Assembly (NCBI GenBank): GCA_963723205.1
Contig: CAVRQC010000025.1
Location: 124,001 to 188,000 of the forward strand
Direction: 5' to 3'
Length of the DNA stretch: 64,000 bases
Origin: CAVQBP01 sp963723205
GTDB taxonomy: Bacteria; Bacteroidota; Ignavibacteria; Ignavibacteriales; Ignavibacteriaceae
Position 1 is the stretch's first letter, and every line of letters begins with the position of its first letter. Below are positions 53,451 to 63,131 of this stretch, piece by piece. The notes under the pieces are model-generated. The model saw only the letters and a program-made list of their open reading frames with translations, had not been told where the DNA came from and ran no database searches. Both the position numbers and the translations under genes were made by a program.

Positions 53451-55994
53451 ATGAAAAAATATTTAAAAATTATTGGGATAGTATTTGTTGTAATAATTAT
53501 TCTTATGCTTGTTTTACCCCTCTTTTTCAAAGGTGAAATAGAAGACATTGTAAAAACTGAAATAAACAAAAAGATAAATGCGACCCTGAACTTCAGTAGT
53601 GTCGGCTTAAATATGTTTGAACATTTTCCGGATTTCACTTTATCTATAGATAATATATCAGTGGTAAACAAAGCACCTTTCGAAGGAGATACTTTATTAA
53701 GTGCTAATTCATTTAGTACAACAATTGATTTATGGAAAGCAGTTTTTGGCGGACAAATTGTTATAAAAGGATTAAGTATTGAAAAACCTAATATTTTTGT
53801 TTATGTATTAAAGGATAGCAGTGCTAATTATAATATCTATGAATCAACCGGAACATCAACCGATACATCAAAATCAAACTTCAGTGTTGCACTTCATAAT
53901 TATTCCATTGATAATGCTAATATTGCATATATTGACCAGACATCCGGAATGGTTGTTGCGATTAAAAATCTAAACCATAGCGGGAGCGGTGATTTTACAC
54001 AGGATAATTTTAATATCGATACTAAAACAACAATTGATGGATTAACATTTGAAAATAAAGGAATTACTTATTTAAATAGAGTGAAAGCCGCTTTGAACTT
54101 AACTCTAAATGCGGATGTTCCAACAAAAAAATTTACTTTAAAAGAAAATGAATTAAGCATAAATAATTTAAAATTAAAATTTGACGGCTCAGTTCAGAAT
54201 AAAGAGACGAGCACAATTATTAATTTGACATTTGAATCTCCGCAAACAGATTTTAAAGACTTCATTTCTTTGATACCGGCAATTTATTCTCAAAACTTTA
54301 ACGATTTAAAAGCATCAGGCAAACTGTCTTTTGGCGGAGATGTTAATGGTACTTATAGTGAAAATCATTTACCCGAATTTAATATATCTCTCAAAGTCAA
54401 TAACGGAATGTTCCAATACCCGAAACTTCCTACACCGGTTAATAATGTAAATATTGATCTGGCAATTAATAATCCGGGAGGGAATCCTGATAATACAATT
54501 ATTGATATTAAAAAATTTCACCTGGAATTAGGTAAAGAACCTTTCGACGCTAAAGTTTTAATTAAACAGCCGCAATCCGGTCCTTTTGTGGATGCCTCTA
54601 TGAAAGGGAAGATAAATTTGGGACAGTTAAAAGATGCAATTCATCTTGAGAATGTTAACAAACTAGAGGGAATTATTAATACGGATTTTTCGTTAAAAGG
54701 AAATATTGCCGGTATTAAAAACAAACAGTATGAAAATATTAATGCTTCGGGTAATATTTCAGCAAGCAACATTTTATATGATGGTAAAAATAGTCCTGAG
54801 GTTGTTAAGATAACAAGTGCATCTTTAAATCTGACTCCTAAAAGTTTCAAACTTTCAAACTTTAATATGAGTTTAGGAAAGAGTGATTTAAGGGCAAACG
54901 GCGATTTAAATAACGTTGTATCGTATTTGCTAAGTAACGGTATATTGGAAGGCAGATTAAATATGTCTTCAAGTTTTTTTGACGTCAATCCTTTTATGGG
55001 TAAAGGCGAGCAGAAAACCGATACTTCAAAAATGCAGGCTGTTGATTTGCCTGAAAATATAACTTTTACCGCAAATGCAAATTTTAAAAAATTAATTTAC
55101 GATAATCTTACATTGGATAATGTTAAGGGAACTATTGAATTAAAAAATCAAAGATTAAGCTTAAATAATCTAACAGCAAACTTGTTGGGTGGTTCTTTAG
55201 CTGCCACCGGGTATTATGATACGAAAGGTGATAAACCAGATATTTCCTTTAATATGAATATAAATAAATTTAATGTTCAGAATACTTATAAGAGTTTTGT
55301 AACTGTTAAGCAATTCGTTCCAATGGCCCAATATGTACAGGGAATATTCAGTTCAAAATTGAATTTAACATCTACTTTAACCGACGGAATGCTTCCTAAC
55401 TGGGATTCGTTCAACAGCAAAGGAAGCCTTGATATCTCACATGCGGAAGTAAAAGGGTTTAAACCATTCCAATTAATCGGAGATAAATTGCATCTTTCCG
55501 AGTTATCAAACCCGACTTTGAATAATGTTGCAACTACATATAAAATTGAGAACGGAAGATTTTATCTGTCACCTGTAAATTATAAAGTTAGCAATTATGA
55601 TGTAACCCTGTCCGGTTCTAATGGGATTGATAAATCATTGGATTACAAGATGGGAATTAATATACCTGCAGGTAAATTAAAAAGTAATGTGAACCAGGCG
55701 GTAAGCAGTTTACTGAAGAAAAATGTTAATGTAATGTCCTCAAACAATATTAAAGTTGACGTATTAATTAAAGGGCAAATAGATTCTCCAAGTCTTTCTT
55801 TCAGCGGAGGGGAAACAACTAAGGGAGTAACTAAGCAAGTACAAGAAACTGTAAAAGAAGAAGTGAAGCAAAAAGTTGAAGAGAAAAAACAGGAAGTCCA
55901 AAAGCAAGTAGAACAAAAAGTCGATACGGTTAAAAAGCAGCTTGAAAAGAAAGCAGAGAAAAAACTTAAAGATCTGTTTAAGAAGTTTAAATAA
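53451..55994 (+). CDS. AsmA-like protein
   Basis: 847 residues. One N-terminal membrane anchor (about 5-26, IIGIVFVVIIILMLVLPLFF), then the AsmA opening (INKKINATLNFSSVGLNMFEHFPDFTLSIDNISVVNK) and a long run of beta-strand repeats ending in the conserved C-terminal AsmA region (LNNLTANLLGGSLAATGYYDTKG, SGSNGIDKSLDYKMGINIPAG). The last 55 residues are a Lys/Glu-rich coiled coil (QVQETVKEEVKQKVEEKK). Family members form bridge-like proteins linked to lipid transport in the envelope. Its stop codon lies inside the 8-bp target duplication of the IS element that follows. Confidence 0.88.
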   Translation: MKKYLKIIGIVFVVIIILMLVLPLFFKGEIEDIVKTEINKKINATLNFSSVGLNMFEHFPDFTLSIDNISVVNKAPFEGDTLLSANSFSTTIDLWKAVFGGQIVIKGLSIEKPNIFVYVLKDSSANYNIYESTGTSTDTSKSNFSVALHNYSIDNANIAYIDQTSGMVVAIKNLNHSGSGDFTQDNFNIDTKTTIDGLTFENKGITYLNRVKAALNLTLNADVPTKKFTLKENELSINNLKLKFDGSVQNKETSTIINLTFESPQTDFKDFISLIPAIYSQNFNDLKASGKLSFGGDVNGTYSENHLPEFNISLKVNNGMFQYPKLPTPVNNVNIDLAINNPGGNPDNTIIDIKKFHLELGKEPFDAKVLIKQPQSGPFVDASMKGKINLGQLKDAIHLENVNKLEGIINTDFSLKGNIAGIKNKQYENINASGNISASNILYDGKNSPEVVKITSASLNLTPKSFKLSNFNMSLGKSDLRANGDLNNVVSYLLSNGILEGRLNMSSSFFDVNPFMGKGEQKTDTSKMQAVDLPENITFTANANFKKLIYDNLTLDNVKGTIELKNQRLSLNNLTANLLGGSLAATGYYDTKGDKPDISFNMNINKFNVQNTYKSFVTVKQFVPMAQYVQGIFSSKLNLTSTLTDGMLPNWDSFNSKGSLDISHAEVKGFKPFQLIGDKLHLSELSNPTLNNVATTYKIENGRFYLSPVNYKVSNYDVTLSGSNGIDKSLDYKMGINIPAGKLKSNVNQAVSSLLKKNVNVMSSNNIKVDVLIKGQIDSPSLSFSGGETTKGVTKQVQETVKEEVKQKVEEKKQEVQKQVEQKVDTVKKQLEKKAEKKLKDLFKKFK

Positions 55995-56040
55995 TACAGG
56001 AGTGTAAATAATTTTGTGTAAATGGTTAAACAATAACTTT

Positions 56041-56078
56041 GAGGATAAGTGCTGCGTAGCGGAGCAGCACTTATCCTC
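56041..56078 (+). other. Strong hairpin in the transposase leader
   Basis: Perfect 15-bp stem GAGGATAAGTGCTGC / GCAGCACTTATCCTC around an 8-nt loop, between the left IS end and the transposase start. No T-run follows, so it is not a classical terminator; it could block transcription or translation entering from outside, as leader hairpins do in other IS elements. A weaker stem (CCCAA ... TTGGG) follows at about 56098-56121. Confidence 0.6.
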
Positions 56079-56167
56079 TGCGCCCGAAAGCGATTTACCC
56101 AATAGCGGTATTGCTTTTGGGAAAATAAATAATATGTTTAACCTATATCCAAAAGGAGTTTACACAT

Positions 56168-57413
56168 ATGGAACTAACCGATGAAATGATCGAGCAATTA
56201 AAAGCCGATCTTGCCAAAGCCAAAAACTATGATGATTTAATGGGTAAGGATGGAGCTATTAAAAAGCTCATGGCCAAAACCCTGGAGCAAATGCTTGAAA
56301 GCGAACTAACCGAACATCTTGGGTACAAGAAGTATTCACCTGCCGGTAGAAACAGTGGAAATACCCGGAATGGGGAAACCCGTAAAACTTTGAAAAATGA
56401 TAATGGCCAAATCGAAATAACTGTTCCCAGAGATCGTAATGGAGAATTTGACCCTGTAATTGTCAAGAAATATGAAAGAACCACAGGTCCTATTGAGGAT
56501 AAAATAATCTCCATGTATGCAAAAGGGATGACTACCAGGGATATACAGTCACATATACAAGAACTTTATGGCTTAGATGTCTCAGCTACACTGGTATCGA
56601 ATATAACAGATAAAATCGTCCATATTGCAACTGAGTGGCAGAACAGACCGCTTGAAGAGATTTACCCAATAGTTTTCTTTGATGCCATCCATTACAAGGT
56701 TAGAGATGACAGCAAGAAAGTCACTTCAAAAGCAGCCTATACATGCCTTGGAGTTGAACTCAGCGGCAGAAAAGATCTCCTTGGTCTTTGGGTGGGAGAA
56801 GCAGAAGGAGCTAATTTCTGGCTGAGTGTATTGACTGAACTGAGGAATCGAGGAGTAAAGGATATACTTATTGCATGCATTGATGGTCTCAAGGGATTCC
56901 CTGAAGCGGTCAACACGGTTTTCCCTAAAACCGAGATACAGCTTTGTGTAATACATCAAATCCGTAATACTCTTAGATACATTGCCTCGAAGGATCAAAA
57001 AGAATTTATGAAACAGCTTAAGCCGGTTTATACTGCTGCTACTGAAGAAGCTGCTTTAGAAAACCTTACCCAGCTTGAAGACAGATGGTCAAATAAATAT
57101 TCACTGGCTTTAAAATCATGGAGACAAAACTGGGATAATCTTGCTACTTTTTTCAAATACCCCAGGAGATAAGAACCGTTATTTATACAACCAATGCAGT
57201 AGAATCAGTTCATCGTCAATTTAGAAAAGTTACTAAAGCACGCTCACTTTTTCCGAATGACGACGCTTTGAAGAAAATGCTTTATTTAGCTTACAGAGAT
57301 TTATCAAAAAAATGGACCATGCCGATAAGAAATTGGGCAATTGTTCTTTCTAACTTGCCTACCAAAGGTAGGTTTCTATTATTTTTGAGGAAAGACTGGA
57401 GCCTTTCCTCTAA
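56168..57413 (+). pseudogene. IS256-family (mutator-type) transposase, frameshifted twice
   Basis: The first frame gives 334 residues (56168-57172) with the N-terminal domain (EHLGYKKYSPAGRNSGNTRNG), the first catalytic Asp in IVFFDAIHYKVR, the second in IACIDGLKGFPEAV and the C-x-x-H motif CVIH. A one-base loss in the C run at 57160-57163 then leads to TAA at 57170. The next frame continues correctly (EIRTVIYTTNAVESVHRQFRK, with the probable third catalytic Glu). A palindromic insert CCTACC-AAA-GGTAGG at 57358-57372 breaks it again before the native end (IIFEERLEPFL and TAA 57411-57413). ATG preceded by AAAAGGAG. Confidence 0.88.
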
Positions 57414-57463
57414 TGAAAAAATCATTTACACAAATTATTTTACAGACTCAATAATACTCAGGG

Positions 57464-57499
57464 AAACCTCCGAGGTCTTTTAAGACTTCGGAGGTTTTT
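57464..57499. terminator. Bidirectional terminator between asmA/IS and the LytTR gene
   Basis: Ten-base-pair stem AAACCTCCGA / TCGGAGGTTT with an inner GTCTT/AAGAC stem, followed by TT on the plus strand and by a T-poor stretch on the minus strand. It originally ended the asmA-like transcript, as joining the sequence across the IS puts it 13 bp after the stop codon, and it also faces the converging LytTR regulator gene. Confidence 0.75.
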
Positions 57500-57505
57500 C
57501 CAATT

Positions 57506-58225
57506 CTACAAGCTCAGTTTATCCTTAAATTTAATTGCCTGTCTTCGTGAGACTTCTATTTTCATACCCCCTTTTAATTTGACGAGAAGACCTCCATTCA
57601 GCCAGGGTTCAATATTATCAATCCATTTTAAATTTATAATATGTTTCCTGTTTGCTCTGAAAAAGCTCCTGTCATCAAGTCTTTCATCCAAATAATTTAA
57701 AGTGCGCAGAATTAAAGGCTTGTTCTCATCGAAATATAGCCGGACATAATTCCCTTCCGATTCAAATAAACGTACATTGACCAGCTTTACAAACCAGCAT
57801 CTTTCACCATCTTTAACAAAAACCTGGTCGCTTTCTGTTAGTACTGATTGTGAATCTTCGGAAATTTTATCTTTTTTATTTGTCTCAATAATCTTTTTTA
57901 TAGCATCTTCCAGGCGTTTCGGTTCAATAGGTTTGAGTAAATAATCAAGAGCATTATATTCAAAGGCTTTTAAAGCATATTCATCATATGCTGTTGTAAA
58001 TACAACTCTTGGAACAGAATCTAATTCTTCAAGGAGTTCAAATCCATTCTTCCCCGGCATTTGAATATCAAGGAAAATCAGATCAGGATTCAATTCTGAA
58101 ATTTTTGTAAGAGCATCTTCAACATTTACAGCTTCTCCGACAACATTTATTTCTTTAAAGGGAGATAGTAAACGCTTGAGCTCAACTCTTGCTAATCTTT
58201 CATCATCAATAATTATTGCTTTCAT
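57506..58225 (-). CDS. LytTR-type response regulator
   Basis: 239 residues. Receiver with IIDDERLARVEL, phospho-acceptor in LIFLDIQMPGKNGF and Lys in YLLKPIEPKRL. LytTR DNA-binding domain at about 140-239 (FVKDGERCWFVKLVNVRLFESEGNYVRLYF, FRANRKHIINLKWI, MKIEVSRRQA). Starts 14 bp after the LytS-type kinase gene. This class often controls envelope or polysaccharide genes; targets unknown. Confidence 0.92.
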   Translation of the reverse strand: MKAIIIDDERLARVELKRLLSPFKEINVVGEAVNVEDALTKISELNPDLIFLDIQMPGKNGFELLEELDSVPRVVFTTAYDEYALKAFEYNALDYLLKPIEPKRLEDAIKKIIETNKKDKISEDSQSVLTESDQVFVKDGERCWFVKLVNVRLFESEGNYVRLYFDENKPLILRTLNYLDERLDDRSFFRANRKHIINLKWIDNIEPWLNGGLLVKLKGGMKIEVSRRQAIKFKDKLSL

Positions 58226-58239
58226 TCTTACTCCTCCTG

Positions 58240-59397
58240 TTAACCCCGAAAGCCAACGGGAATATTGAAATTAATGGGAATTATTATTTCGGCAAGAACC
58301 TTATCTTCCGAATCATTATTTATTGTAAAAGATGCTTTATCTCCGTAGAGTAAATTCAAACGGTGCTTAGTATTGCTAATTCCAAATCCCTTTGATTGCT
58401 TTAACATTTCATCTTCTATGCTACCATTGTTTTTAATTTTTATATGGAGTTCGGAATCAGTAACTGTTGAACAAATTGATATTTCTCCGCCATCGGTTCT
58501 TTTCGAAATACCATGTTTTATTCCATTTTCAACTAAAGTCTGAATCATCATTGGCGGTATCTCAACATTTAATGAATTGGGAGAAATTTCCATTTCAAAT
58601 TTCAATCTTTCTTCAAACCTGATTTTCTCAAGTGAAAGATAATCAGAAACTGCTTTCATTTCATCTTCCAGAGGTACAGTTTCAATTCTTTCCATCTTTA
58701 AAGAATATCTTAAAATATTAGATAATTTAGTAACTGCTGTTTGAGCACTTTTAGGATCTTCATCAATCAGAGCTCTAATGCTATTTAGTGCATTAAACAT
58801 AAAGTGAGGATTAAGCTGCGATTTAAGAGTCTTCAGCTCAAAATCTTTTACAGCTGCTTCCCAGATATAAGATTCAATTTCTGCTTTTTTATAATTCTCA
58901 AAGTAATGGACAGAGAAATATATCAGTGTCCAAAAAAGGACTACGCTGCTTAAATTTAACACTCCCATAAAAGGAGTGGAAAATCTAAATTCCAGTAATT
59001 CAGTTCCCTCTAATACTGTATGTGAAGAATATAATATTACAAATAATATAATTCCAATTGAAACACTGGATAATAATACTTTAGGAATAATTTTATTAAG
59101 CGGAGAATCAGGCCAATGCATTTTATTAACATAAAACCGAAGTATGTGTGTTAAAAAAATTCCGGCAAGACAAACAATAAACCAAACTAAAATTAGACTC
59201 AGGGAAAATCCTTCCAAGGAAGAATTTACAAAAATATTAGCAGATCCAAAGATGGACCATCCGGTAATTTGACTAATCCAATAAACTTTCTTTCTTCTCA
59301 AAATATTTTTATTACCTGTTAAATCTTTTCCCGAAGAAGTATTACCGAAAAAATATTCAATTAAACCATTATCAACAAGATTATAATAAGTATTCAT
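58240..59397 (-). CDS. LytS/YehU-type sensor histidine kinase
   Basis: 385 residues. Four probable membrane helices in residues about 40-165. His_kinase domain with QLNPHFMFNALNSIRALI (phospho-His), and an ATPase domain with PPMMIQTLVENGIKHGI and GFGISNTKHRLNLLYG. Kinase of the adjacent LytTR regulator. No separate ligand-binding domain seen, so the membrane part probably senses. Confidence 0.9.
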   Translation of the reverse strand: MNTYYNLVDNGLIEYFFGNTSSGKDLTGNKNILRRKKVYWISQITGWSIFGSANIFVNSSLEGFSLSLILVWFIVCLAGIFLTHILRFYVNKMHWPDSPLNKIIPKVLLSSVSIGIILFVILYSSHTVLEGTELLEFRFSTPFMGVLNLSSVVLFWTLIYFSVHYFENYKKAEIESYIWEAAVKDFELKTLKSQLNPHFMFNALNSIRALIDEDPKSAQTAVTKLSNILRYSLKMERIETVPLEDEMKAVSDYLSLEKIRFEERLKFEMEISPNSLNVEIPPMMIQTLVENGIKHGISKRTDGGEISICSTVTDSELHIKIKNNGSIEDEMLKQSKGFGISNTKHRLNLLYGDKASFTINNDSEDKVLAEIIIPINFNIPVGFRG

Positions 59398-59706
59398 TGC
59401 AAATATATAGTTATAGTTTCTAAAATTGCCAGTTTTTAACGTTTCTCAAGAATGAACTTCAAAATGTTTAAAGATTTTCTATCATATTTTCTAACGAACT
59501 TCAGCCATTATATGCAATAATGGGATTCTAAATTAATTTGAATGCCCTAAAAAGACATGAATATTATTAAAAGAGGCAGATATAAGGGATGGGTGGGCTT
59601 GTAAATGGAAATAGAATTAATAAAATAAGCTGTTAAATTAATAGCAGTGGATGCAAATTTACATCCACTATATGAAACCAGAAAATTACTGTTTTAAAGA
59701 ATACAG
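59398..59706. other. Intergenic region between LytS-type kinase and rseP
   Basis: 309 bp. AT-rich, with the kinase promoter at its left end. One inverted repeat AGTGGATG / CATCCACT at 59646-59669, 37 bp after the rseP stop on the minus strand, may be a weak terminator, but no T-run follows it. Nothing else seen. Confidence 0.4.
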
Positions 59707-61050
59707 TTATAGATTTATAATATCACTATAAATAATAAAAGCCATCAGCAAGAGCAGTATAACAAATCCGGTATTCTGAATAGCTATTTTAACTTTTATG
59801 GGAATTTCTCTTCGCATTGCACCTTCCACAAGTATAATTATTAAATGTCCTCCATCGAGAACCGGGAAGGGCATAATATTAATAATTGCCAGACTTAAAC
59901 TAAGTATTCCCAGGAACACAAGAAAACTCGAGAATCCGTTTTCAGCAGAAGTGGTTGCAATTTGAGCAATTTTGATCGGTCCACCAAAAACCTTTCCAAA
60001 TTGTACTTTACCTTTAAAAACTTTTGCAATTGTACTAAAAGTTAAATCCGTTACTGTTACAATATCTTTCCAGGCATAATAAAATGATTCGAAGAACCCG
60101 GACTTTTTATAGAGAACCGGGCCTGAATCACTAATTCCCACACCTATTTTAGCATCGGTACCGGGTGTTACAGACAATTTAAGAGTATCTTTTCCTCTTA
60201 ATAAATCAACAAGCATCGGATTATTCTTATTACTTGAAATGATGTCGATTGCCTGCCGGCTGCTGTAGAGCTTGACTCCGTTTAATTTTAAAAGAATATC
60301 ATTAGTTTTTATTCCGGCTTTTTCAGCGGGCAAGCCAGGCATTACTTCTCCAATTTTTGGCTTAGTTTTGGGCGATAAAATAGGAGATGTAGATTCATCC
60401 GGAATTTTTTTACGCGGAATTGAAATATCTTTAATTTCCCCATCATAATTAACTTTAATATTAAGATTTTCACCTAATGTACTTACATAAATATTATTTA
60501 TTACTTCTTCCCAATTGTTTACAGGCTTGTTATTAATGGTTAAAATTTTATCTCCAGGCTGAAAGCCCAAAGAATCTGCTAAACTATGGGATTTCACATA
60601 ACCAACTGTAGTGGTATTTATTATAACCTGCTGTTGGAAGTAATTTCTTCCCCAAAATATGAGAAGAGCGAGCAGCAGGTTCATAAAGACACCTGCAGAA
60701 ATAACTATGATTTTTTTCCATGCCGGTTTCGCACGGAACTCATAAGGCTGGGGTTCTTTATCTGCAAATTCTGTGTCAAAGCTTTCATCAACCATTCCTG
60801 CAATTTTTACATAACCGCCAAGTGGAAGCAAACAAAGCCGGTAATCAGTATTTCCCTGCCCATCAAAATCTTTTGGAAGATCACCAAAGGTAAAACCGGA
60901 AATTTTATTCCAGCCGAATAATCTCTTTCCGAATCCTATTGAAAAAATATCGGCTCTCATACCTGTAAGTTTCGCAGCAGCAAAATGTCCAAATTCATGA
61001 ACGAAGACTAAGATACCTATAGTGATTATAAAATAAATTACATAATCCAT
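59707..61050 (-). CDS. rseP: Intramembrane site-2 protease RseP
   Basis: 447 residues. HEFGHF zinc motif near residue 18 in the first membrane helix, two PDZ-type domains (about 145-215 DSLGFQPGDKILTINNKPVNNW, and 230-295 AEKAGIKTNDILLKLNGVKLYS), and the second metal-binding segment PFPVLDGGHLIIILVE near 395. Cuts membrane anti-sigma factors and signal peptides. Located 29 bp after dxr, an arrangement common in Bacteroidota. Confidence 0.94.
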   Translation of the reverse strand: MDYVIYFIITIGILVFVHEFGHFAAAKLTGMRADIFSIGFGKRLFGWNKISGFTFGDLPKDFDGQGNTDYRLCLLPLGGYVKIAGMVDESFDTEFADKEPQPYEFRAKPAWKKIIVISAGVFMNLLLALLIFWGRNYFQQQVIINTTTVGYVKSHSLADSLGFQPGDKILTINNKPVNNWEEVINNIYVSTLGENLNIKVNYDGEIKDISIPRKKIPDESTSPILSPKTKPKIGEVMPGLPAEKAGIKTNDILLKLNGVKLYSSRQAIDIISSNKNNPMLVDLLRGKDTLKLSVTPGTDAKIGVGISDSGPVLYKKSGFFESFYYAWKDIVTVTDLTFSTIAKVFKGKVQFGKVFGGPIKIAQIATTSAENGFSSFLVFLGILSLSLAIINIMPFPVLDGGHLIIILVEGAMRREIPIKVKIAIQNTGFVILLLLMAFIIYSDIINL

Positions 61051-61079
61051 TTAAAAAATATCTCCTTATGAGGTGTATT

Positions 61080-62222
61080 TTAATTCAAGTTATTTGCAAA
61101 CTCCCTGGTAAGCTGATCATACTCAAAAATCATTTCCAGGTCAGGCTGTTTATGGTTCTCAAATTTATCCAATGCCTTGCTTATTATCGCCGGAATATAA
61201 GAAAATTTTATCTTTCCGTTTAAAAACTTTTCAACAGCTACTTCATTTGCAGCATTTAGAATGCATGGAGCAATTCCCCCTGTTTCCAGAACATCATAAG
61301 CAATTTTCAAACATTCAAATTTATTTAAATCAGGTTCAAGAAAAGTTAAGTTACCTATTTTTTGAAAAGAAACACGGGGGAAATCATTTGCCAATCTCTT
61401 AGGAAAACTAAGTGCATATTGAATCGGCAGTTTCATATCGGGTAAACCAAGCTGTGCTTTAATAGAACCATCTACAAATTCAACCATCGAATGTATTATA
61501 GACTGCGGATGAATTACTACCTCGATTTTAGTTTTTGAAATCCCGAAAAGCCAATACGCTTCAATAACTTCCAATCCTTTATTCATCATTGATGCAGAAT
61601 CAATTGTAATTTTATTTCCCATGTTCCAGTTCGGATGATTAAGTGCTTGTTGAACTGTTACGTTGCTAAATGTTTCTTTGCTGGAATTTAGAAAAGGACC
61701 GCCGGATGCAGTTAGAATTAACTTGCTTACCTGGTTATCTTTTTCTCCAACCAAACATTGATATATCGCCGAGTGTTCAGAATCCACCGGGATTATTTCC
61801 GCGTTATGCTTTTTACATAACTTGGTTACCAGTTCACCTGCAACAACAAGTGTTTCTTTGTTTGCCAGGGCAATCCTTTTTCCTCTTTTTATGGCTTCAA
61901 TTGTAGGAGCCAAACCAGCAAACCCAACCATTGCCCCGATTAAAACATCATATTCAATATTAGCAGCTGCGGAAAGCAAACCTTCTTTACCGCTTAGAAC
62001 TTCACATTTACCTTTAATTTTGCTTTTAAGTTCCTTCGCAAATTCTTTGTTTTGAACAACAACAAGTTCAGGTTTAAATTCTTCTATTTGAGGTTCAAGT
62101 AAATCAATTCTTTTATTAACTGTAAGAGCTGATATTTTAAATTTATCAGGGAATTTCCGTATCACATTTAAGGTGTTTATTCCAATGGACCCCGTAGAAC
62201 CTAAAATTAAGATTTTTTTCAT
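61080..62222 (-). CDS. dxr: 1-deoxy-D-xylulose 5-phosphate reductoisomerase
   Basis: 380 residues, standard length. NADPH motif LGSTGSIGINTL, ALANKETLVVAGE, PVDSEHSAIYQCL (metal-binding Asp/Glu), LTASGGPFL, NHPNWNMGNKITIDSASMMNKGLEVIEA and IHPQSIIHSMVEF are all present. First committed step of the MEP isoprenoid pathway; ispG is elsewhere in the window. Downstream neighbour is rseP. Confidence 0.97.
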   Translation of the reverse strand: MKKILILGSTGSIGINTLNVIRKFPDKFKISALTVNKRIDLLEPQIEEFKPELVVVQNKEFAKELKSKIKGKCEVLSGKEGLLSAAANIEYDVLIGAMVGFAGLAPTIEAIKRGKRIALANKETLVVAGELVTKLCKKHNAEIIPVDSEHSAIYQCLVGEKDNQVSKLILTASGGPFLNSSKETFSNVTVQQALNHPNWNMGNKITIDSASMMNKGLEVIEAYWLFGISKTKIEVVIHPQSIIHSMVEFVDGSIKAQLGLPDMKLPIQYALSFPKRLANDFPRVSFQKIGNLTFLEPDLNKFECLKIAYDVLETGGIAPCILNAANEVAVEKFLNGKIKFSYIPAIISKALDKFENHKQPDLEMIFEYDQLTREFANNLN

Positions 62223-62373
62223 AAAACTTTACACGAAAATAATAAAGGTAATTAAGAAACCCCTATGAATCAATGTAAAAGATTGACGAATTTTACTCAA
62301 ATTTCAAAGTTTTTTGATAAAAAATGAATAAAAAAAGCAAAATGTAGAATTCAGAATGTATTAATAAAAATTT

Positions 62374-62808
62374 TTATAAAAAATCCTTTGCATCTCTTTT
62401 TATCCTCTGGATAATGCCGATTAGTCCCATATTCTTCCGGGTAGATAAACCTGCACCAAAAATTTTATTAACAATATTTTCATCAATATTAATTATATTT
62501 TCAGGAGTTTCCCCGGATAGCGTTTTATCTAAGATAGAGGCCAATGCTTTTGCTGAAATTCCCTGTGGATTTTCGACTGCAAAATAAAACTTTAAAGTAT
62601 TGTCATTTTGTTTTTTAGTCCACACATACGCCCCTGATTCACAAAAAGGAACTTTATTTTTTTCCGGATAAGGTTTCTCTGCAATATCAGGAAGTACTTC
62701 TTTAAATTTTTCGGCATAATCTATTAATATATTAATCCTTTCATTCTCATCAGGTAAAAGAGAAATTGTGTCTATAAAATCTTGAAGTTTTTCAGGGTAT
62801 GAATTCAT
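62374..62808 (-). CDS. sufE: SufE family sulfur-transfer protein
   Basis: 144 residues, usual SufE length. N-terminal YPEKLQDFIDTISLLPDENERINILIDYAEKF, acceptor Cys in VPFCESGAYVWTK (about 61), AENPQGISAKALASIL, and GLSTRKNMGLIGIIQRIK at the end. Accepts sulfur from SufS for Fe-S cluster assembly. No sufS is visible in the window. It lies between a LapA-like protein gene and dxr. Confidence 0.92.
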   Translation of the reverse strand: MNSYPEKLQDFIDTISLLPDENERINILIDYAEKFKEVLPDIAEKPYPEKNKVPFCESGAYVWTKKQNDNTLKFYFAVENPQGISAKALASILDKTLSGETPENIINIDENIVNKIFGAGLSTRKNMGLIGIIQRIKRDAKDFL

Positions 62809-62835
62809 TAATTCAAAATCCCGCTATCTGATAGT

Positions 62836-63117
62836 TTATAAGGTGGTTTTTGTTTTAGTATCATCCGGTAGATTATCTTTTTTCATTTCTTTGGCTGCTT
62901 CTTTTTTAATTTTCTCGGTTCTTTTCTGTTTATTGAAGATGCTTGCCAGGATAAATCCAAGAATCAACCCTACTAAACCGGTTAAAGAAATAAGAACAAT
63001 TTTGGACATCTGGAATTTCCAGAAGAAAGCATTTATTCCAACAATTTCTGTATTTTGAGATACAAAAAAAGTGAATAAAACTATTAAGATCATAAAGATA
63101 ATTACTTTTGCTTTCAT
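62836..63117 (-). CDS. LapA-like (DUF1049) small membrane protein
   Basis: 93 residues. Two membrane helices (about 3-20, VIIFMILIVLFTFFVSQN, and 38-60, LISLTGLVGLILGFILASIF) and a basic/acidic tail (KQKRTEKIKKEAAKEMKKD). The FVSQNTE after helix 1 and spacing match the LapA/YciS domain. Lies 14 bp after the MscS channel gene. Confidence 0.75.
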   Translation of the reverse strand: MKAKVIIFMILIVLFTFFVSQNTEIVGINAFFWKFQMSKIVLISLTGLVGLILGFILASIFNKQKRTEKIKKEAAKEMKKDNLPDDTKTKTTL

Positions 63118-63131
63118 TATTATTTCTTATG

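Larger units (their letters stand above)
55998..57449 (+). mobile_element. IS256-family insertion sequence, inactive
   Basis: 1452 bp bounded by imperfect inverted repeats (55998-56024 and 57423-57449, 20 of 27 bases matching, with TTTGTGTAAATG shared). It is flanked by an exact 8-bp direct repeat AATAATAC (55990-55997 and 57450-57457), the target-duplication length of the family. Contains one transposase gene broken by two frame disruptions. The insertion lies at the stop codon of the asmA-like gene and separates it from its terminator. Confidence 0.9.

Noticed and set aside
57158..57172. Programmed -1 frameshifting in the IS transposase
   Set aside because: The site has no X-XXY-YYZ heptamer, the IS256 family normally has one frame, and a second independent break lies downstream.
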